8,436 nucleotides of DNA. It comes from Kiritimatiellia bacterium (lineage in GTDB: Bacteria; Verrucomicrobiota; Kiritimatiellia; RFP12; UBA1067). This document shows positions 5,410 to 8,436 of the stretch, one piece after another. Location of the stretch: NCBI GenBank assembly GCA_900771305.1, contig CAAGNL010000524.1:1-8436 (forward strand), written 5' to 3'. The notes below the pieces were generated by a model. The model saw nothing but the letters and a program-made list of their open reading frames with translations. It did no database searches and had not been told where the DNA came from. Position 1 is the first letter of the stretch; each line of letters starts with the position of its first letter. Position numbers and translations under genes: made by a program.

Positions 5410-7551
5410 TCAATAGATGAACAGCATTTCGCGGTACTTCGGCAGCGGCCAGCGCCCGTCGTCCACGAGGTATTCGAGCGCGTCGACCGTCCGGCGGAGA
5501 TCCACCATCGTCGCGAGCTGGTCGGCCGTCGTGCCGCGTGCCAGCGCCTTGGCGAGCTTCTCGCACTTGACGTGCAGATCGTCGAGGCCGGCGCCCAGCT
5601 TGAGCGAGAGGGCCTTGAGCCCGGTGACGCCGACCTTGAGTCCGTCCTTCTTCGCGAGGGAGATCGCCGTCGCGAGCTTGGAGAACTCGTCCGCGACCAC
5701 GGGACGGATCATCGACCGCGCGATTTCGAGGGCGACGCCGCCTTCGATGCGGATGCGGCGCTGGTAGTCCTCGAGCGCGATCTCGTAGCGGCTCGCGAGC
5801 TCGGTCTTCGTGAGCACGCCGTACTTCTCGAAGATGGCCTGGTTGGCGGGCACGCGCAGCGGCTCGATCGCCGCGGGCGTGTCGGCGAGGTTCGGCAGGC
5901 CGCGCTTCGCGGCCTCCTTCGGCCAGTCCGCCGAGTAGCCGTCGCCGCTGAAGAGCACGCGCTTGTGCTTGCGGATGAGGCGCTGGAGCAGCGTCTGGAG
6001 ATTCGCGTTGAAGTCGCCCGGCATCGCCTCGATCTTGTCGGAGATGGCGTCCATGGACTCCGCGACGATGGTGTTGAGCACCATCTGGTTCATCGCGCAG
6101 TTCTGGGAGGAGCCGGGGGCGCGGAACTCGAACTTGTTGCCCGTGAAGGCGAACGGCGAGGTGCGGTTGCGGTCCGTCGTATCCGCCGGCAGGGGCGGAA
6201 GCGTGTCCACGCCGATCTTGAGCTTGGCGCGTCCGGACTTCTTCTCGGCCTTGCCCGTCTCGATCTCGCGCATCACGGCGGAGAGTTCGTCGCCGAGGAA
6301 GATGGAGATGATCGCGGGCGGAGCCTCGTTCGCGCCGAGACGGTGGTCGTTGCCGGCGCCGGCGGTCGTCGCGCGCAGGAGGTCCGCATGGAGGTCGATC
6401 GCGCGAATCACGGCAGAGAGCACCGTGAGGAAGATCGCGTTCTCCTTCGGATTCGACCCGGGATTGAGGAGGTTGCGTCCGCCGTAGGCGAGGGACCAGT
6501 TGCAGTGCTTGCCGCTGCCGTTGACGCCCTCGAAGGGCTTCTCGTGCAGCAGACAGACGAGCCCGTTGCGCTCGGCAGTCTGGCGCAGCGTCTCCATGAT
6601 GAGCATGTTGTGGTCGACGGCGAGGTTGAGGTCCTCAAACGTCGGCGCAAGCTCGAACTGGGCGGGCGCGACCTCGTTGTGGCGCGTCTTCGCGGGGATG
6701 CCGAGCTTCCAGAGACGGTCCTCGACCTCGTTCATGAACTTGAGGATGCGGGGACGGATCGATCCGAAATAGTGGTCGTCGAGCTGCTGGTGCTTCGCCG
6801 GGGCCGCGCCGTAGACGGTGCGGCCGGTCTGGAGCAGGTCGGGGCGCTGCAGGTAGAACCCGCGGTCGACGAGGAAGTACTCCTGCTCGGCGCCGAGGGT
6901 CACGGACATGTGCTCGTCGGCGAGCCCGAAGTGGGAGAGGAGGCGCTTCGTCGCCTTGTTCAGCGCCTGGACGGACCGCAGCAGCGGCGTCTTCGAGTCG
7001 AGCGCCTCGCCCGTGTAGGAGCAGAACACCGTGGGGATGCAGAGCGTCGCGCCGTTCGCATGGCGCTTGATGAACGCGGGGCTCGTGGGATCCCAGCTCG
7101 TGTAGCCACGCGCCTCGAAGGTGGAGCGCAGTCCGCCCGAGGGGAAGCTCGAGGCGTCCGTCTCGCCGCCGATGAGATTCTTCCCGCTGAATTTCTGAAC
7201 CGCCTGCGCCGGACCCGCCGGCTCCAGAAAGGCGTCGTGCTTCTCGGCCGTGCCCCCCGTGAGCGGCTGGAACCAGTGCGTGAAGTGCGTGGCGCCCTTC
7301 GCGAGGGACCACTCCTTCATCGCGCGGGCGACGTTGTCCGCAATGGAGGGGTCGAGGGGCTTGCCGTCGTTCACTGTGGCAAGCAGCTTCGCGGCCGTCG
7401 CCTTGGGCAGATACTGTCGGATCTGCTTCTCTCCGAAGACGTCGTCGCCGTAGGTCTCGATGGACGTGTCGGCGGGCAGGGACGCCAGAGGCGCCTCCGG
7501 GATGTTGGCGGCGATCGAGTTGATCGCATGGATGCGGTTGTTCAGATTCAT
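5410..7551 (-). CDS. glnN: Glutamine synthetase type III
   Basis: A 713-residue GSIII, normal for this family of about 700-730 residues and much longer than GSI. It condenses glutamate and ammonia to glutamine using ATP in the cytoplasm. GSIII hallmarks run in order: FQPLTGGTAEKHDAF (94-108), GGETDASSFPSGGLR (128-142), the metal-binding LGAEQEYFLVD (219-229), FGSIRPRI (262-269), KTRHNEVAPAQFE (288-300), VNGSGKHCNWS (343-353), and NRTSPFAFTGNKFEFRAPGSS (462-482, with the FEFR substrate/nucleotide region). The KHCNWS Cys replaces what is usually Asn. The frame stays open upstream to 8001, but the conserved protein begins near 7551 and a -10 element sits 10 bases before that ATG, so the upstream extension is rejected. 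The Mrp gene follows after 21 bp. Confidence 0.96.
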   Translation of the reverse strand: MNLNNRIHAINSIAANIPEAPLASLPADTSIETYGDDVFGEKQIRQYLPKATAAKLLATVNDGKPLDPSIADNVARAMKEWSLAKGATHFTHWFQPLTGGTAEKHDAFLEPAGPAQAVQKFSGKNLIGGETDASSFPSGGLRSTFEARGYTSWDPTSPAFIKRHANGATLCIPTVFCSYTGEALDSKTPLLRSVQALNKATKRLLSHFGLADEHMSVTLGAEQEYFLVDRGFYLQRPDLLQTGRTVYGAAPAKHQQLDDHYFGSIRPRILKFMNEVEDRLWKLGIPAKTRHNEVAPAQFELAPTFEDLNLAVDHNMLIMETLRQTAERNGLVCLLHEKPFEGVNGSGKHCNWSLAYGGRNLLNPGSNPKENAIFLTVLSAVIRAIDLHADLLRATTAGAGNDHRLGANEAPPAIISIFLGDELSAVMREIETGKAEKKSGRAKLKIGVDTLPPLPADTTDRNRTSPFAFTGNKFEFRAPGSSQNCAMNQMVLNTIVAESMDAISDKIEAMPGDFNANLQTLLQRLIRKHKRVLFSGDGYSADWPKEAAKRGLPNLADTPAAIEPLRVPANQAIFEKYGVLTKTELASRYEIALEDYQRRIRIEGGVALEIARSMIRPVVADEFSKLATAISLAKKDGLKVGVTGLKALSLKLGAGLDDLHVKCEKLAKALARGTTADQLATMVDLRRTVDALEYLVDDGRWPLPKYREMLFIY

Positions 7552-7561
7552 AGGGGCGGAT

Positions 7562-7567
7562 AGTATA
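7562..7567 (-). promoter_or_regulatory. -10 element of the glutamine synthetase gene, near-leaderless
   Basis: On the minus strand TATACT (7567 to 7562) is followed by exactly 10 bases (ATCCGCCCCT) and then the ATG at 7551. The predicted transcript start is 3-4 bases before the ATG, and no Shine-Dalgarno is present. I see no convincing -35; the strict TGn extension is out of register by one base. Confidence 0.5.
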
Positions 7568-7600
7568 CACCAATCCGCGAAAAGATGGTAGGGGCACCCG

Positions 7601-7768
7601 ATGACGGATTCAACAAGGGGTGTAAACGAAAAACGTAAGGTCTTCATGCGCGTCGACGCGCTCCTCGGAGAAGCCATGCCGATGTTCCGAAAACACAAGA
7701 CCTTCGCGGAGCTCCGCGAAGGCCTGTTGGCGTGACTCGATTTCGACGCGCGCCAGTCCGAGTTCTGA
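7601..7768. other. Palindrome-rich intergenic element, no confirmed gene
   Basis: The gap between glutamine synthetase and the EEP remnant holds a 14-bp perfect palindrome (GCGCGTCGACGCGC, 7648-7661) and a 22-bp perfect palindrome (7701-7722). It is open in several frames. On the plus strand an ATG at 7601 gives 44 codons to TGA at 7733-7735, and the same frame continues for 10 codons to a second TGA at 7766-7768. On the minus strand one frame is open from 7768 to a TGA at 7612-7610, and another is open throughout as the upstream extension of glutamine synthetase. I recognise no protein in these frames. It could be a dispersed intergenic repeat, a decayed gene end, or a structured 3' region; none is proven from one copy. 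Confidence 0.35.
7690..7722 (-). terminator. Likely intrinsic terminator after the PrmA/EEP transcript
   Basis: On the minus strand a hairpin with 9-bp stem CCTTCGCGG/CCGCGAAGG and AGCT loop (7722 to 7701) is followed by the T-rich tail TCTTGTGTTTT (7700 to 7690). It lies 47 bp after the EEP stop and upstream of the glutamine synthetase promoter, the right place to separate the two units. The tail is interrupted, so efficiency is uncertain. No T-run follows the hairpin on the plus strand. Confidence 0.5.
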
Positions 7769-7769
7769 A

Positions 7770-8132
7770 TCAGAGCTCGATTGTGGCCGTCACGGGGAAG
7801 TGGTCGGACGGATAGAGGTTCGACGCAGGGCGCGTATCGGAGTGCGTCGCGTAGTCGAGCACCTTTACGCCGGGTGAGACGTAGATGTAGTCGATGCGGG
7901 GGCCGAACTTCGGCTTGCCGTCCGCACCCTTCTCCTTGCTGTTGCGCACATCCGCGGGATTCTTCACCCCCGCGGTGATCGTCATCTCCCGCTCCTGCCA
8001 CTTCCAGCCCGCGAAGGTCCGCCAGGAACCCTGCGGCGGCGTCTGCGACTCGTAGAGCGCGTTCTTCATCTCATCGTCTCCGCAGAATCGGTCAATCACC
8101 ACGTTCAGCGCGCGAAGAGACCCGTGCGCCAT
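7770..8132 (-). pseudogene. C-terminal remnant of an endonuclease/exonuclease/phosphatase (EEP) family protein
   Basis: The open frame codes 120 residues, of which about the last 110 look like the C-terminal third of an EEP-superfamily protein: WRTFAGW (37-43), PRIDYIYVS (78-86), and the catalytic YPSDHFPV (107-114) with D110 and H111. Full-length members run to about 250-300 residues with an N-terminal metal-binding Glu and a central GDFN motif; both are missing. The only upstream in-frame ATG (8132) lies inside the prmA 3' end, overlapping it by 28 bp in another frame, with no ribosome binding site expected for a real gene. I infer a deletion that fused the EEP tail to the region just after prmA. 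The remaining part shows no internal stop or frameshift, so the event may be recent, or the junction could be an assembly error. An ATG at codon 22 could in principle make a shorter peptide, but it would lack the active site half. Confidence 0.65.
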
Positions 8133-8436
8133 TCACCAATGAGCTTGGAGGAAACCTCGCGGAAGCCCAGCGCCGTGTAGGCGGCGTGGACCTCGGGATA
8201 GACCTCCTCGAGAATGCCCGAAAGAATCAGCCGGCCATCCGCGGCGACGAGCGGCGCGATTTCCGAGGCGAAGCGGACCAGTACGGGCCCGAGAACATTC
8301 GCCGCCACCACGTCGAACTGCTTGCCGCCCGTCTTGTGGACGTCGGGGAGCGTCGACTTGTTGCAGAGATCCCCGCGCACGAAGCGCACGGAATCGGCCA
8401 GACCGTTCTTCTCCGCGTTCTCGTTCGCGTTCTGCA
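8105..8436 (-). CDS. prmA: Ribosomal protein L11 methyltransferase PrmA (C-terminal part; start beyond window)
   Basis: The last 109 residues of a SAM-dependent methyltransferase, open to the right edge. Visible PrmA features are the NANENAEKNGL segment after the SAM motif II region, FDVVAANVLGPVL (the conserved ANILAxxL motif IV of PrmA), the DGRLILSGIL strand typical of the family, and the ending GFREVSSKLIGEWRTGLFAR, where GEW is the usual C-terminal motif. PrmA trimethylates lysines and the N-terminus of ribosomal protein L11. The N-terminal L11-binding domain and the GxGxG SAM motif lie outside the window. The stop at 8105-8107 is overlapped by the EEP remnant's frame. A GTG at 8389 lies within the domain and is not the real start. 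Confidence 0.88.
   Translation of the reverse strand, partial: QNANENAEKNGLADSVRFVRGDLCNKSTLPDVHKTGGKQFDVVAANVLGPVLVRFASEIAPLVAADGRLILSGILEEVYPEVHAAYTALGFREVSSKLIGEWRTGLFAR

Noticed and set aside
4636..7563. A 975-codon open frame on the plus strand
   Set aside because: It lies antisense to the Mrp and glutamine synthetase genes, both with full conserved motifs. Long antisense frames arise from GC-rich third positions; its Arg/Val/Leu/Glu/His-rich product has no recognisable domain.
7601..7735. 44-codon plus-strand ORF as a real small gene
   Set aside because: No Shine-Dalgarno or convincing promoter precedes it and no family is recognised; the frame runs through a 22-bp palindrome that explains part of its peptide. 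It is kept only as part of the intergenic element.
7552..8001. N-terminal extension of glutamine synthetase by 150 codons
   Set aside because: The extension has no GSIII similarity, crosses a likely terminator and the -10 element, and overlaps the EEP remnant in another frame. The conserved protein starts at 7551.

Overview
The window is GC-rich (roughly 60% or more by eye), tightly packed bacterial chromosome with seven protein-coding loci, two of them cut by the window edges, and no RNA genes, insertion sequences or CRISPR arrays that I can see. The gene mix suggests an anaerobic or microaerobic bacterium, possibly from the PVC group (Kiritimatiellota, Lentisphaerae or Verrucomicrobia-like). 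It includes a type III glutamine synthetase, an AhbC-like radical SAM enzyme of the siroheme-dependent heme route, and exported GDSL and GH31 hydrolases. This placement is inferred from gene content and style, not from any phylogenetic marker.

Layout. On the minus strand, read from 3354 down to 1, lie a secreted GH31 glycoside hydrolase, a cysteine synthase with its own extended -10 promoter, and the first 236 residues of an exported SGNH/GDSL hydrolase. On the plus strand, 3423-4562 encodes the AhbC-like enzyme, transcribed divergently from the GH31 gene out of a gap of about 70 bp. It converges on a minus-strand Mrp/NBP35-type iron-sulfur carrier ATPase (4567-5388), which sits directly downstream of glutamine synthetase III (5410-7551) in what looks like a two-gene operon. 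Between 7552 and 7769 is a gap of about 218 bp with strong palindromes and a likely minus-strand terminator. Beyond it are a C-terminal remnant of an endonuclease/exonuclease/phosphatase (EEP) family protein (7770-8132) and the C-terminal part of ribosomal protein L11 methyltransferase PrmA (8105-8436), both on the minus strand.

How the genes fit together. The GH31 and SGNH proteins both carry signal peptides and could act on extracellular glycans (glycosidic bond cleavage and deacylation). The glutamine synthetase assimilates ammonium. The Mrp protein loads Fe-S clusters, and the convergent radical SAM enzyme needs several, though nothing in the window proves a functional link. The most notable sequence features are regulatory or structural: two identically spaced TATACT-N10-ATG starts that imply near-leaderless mRNAs, a perfect hairpin formed by the overlapping stop regions of two convergent genes, and a palindrome-rich intergenic element beside a truncated EEP gene. 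I found no defence system or other clearly novel multi-gene system here.
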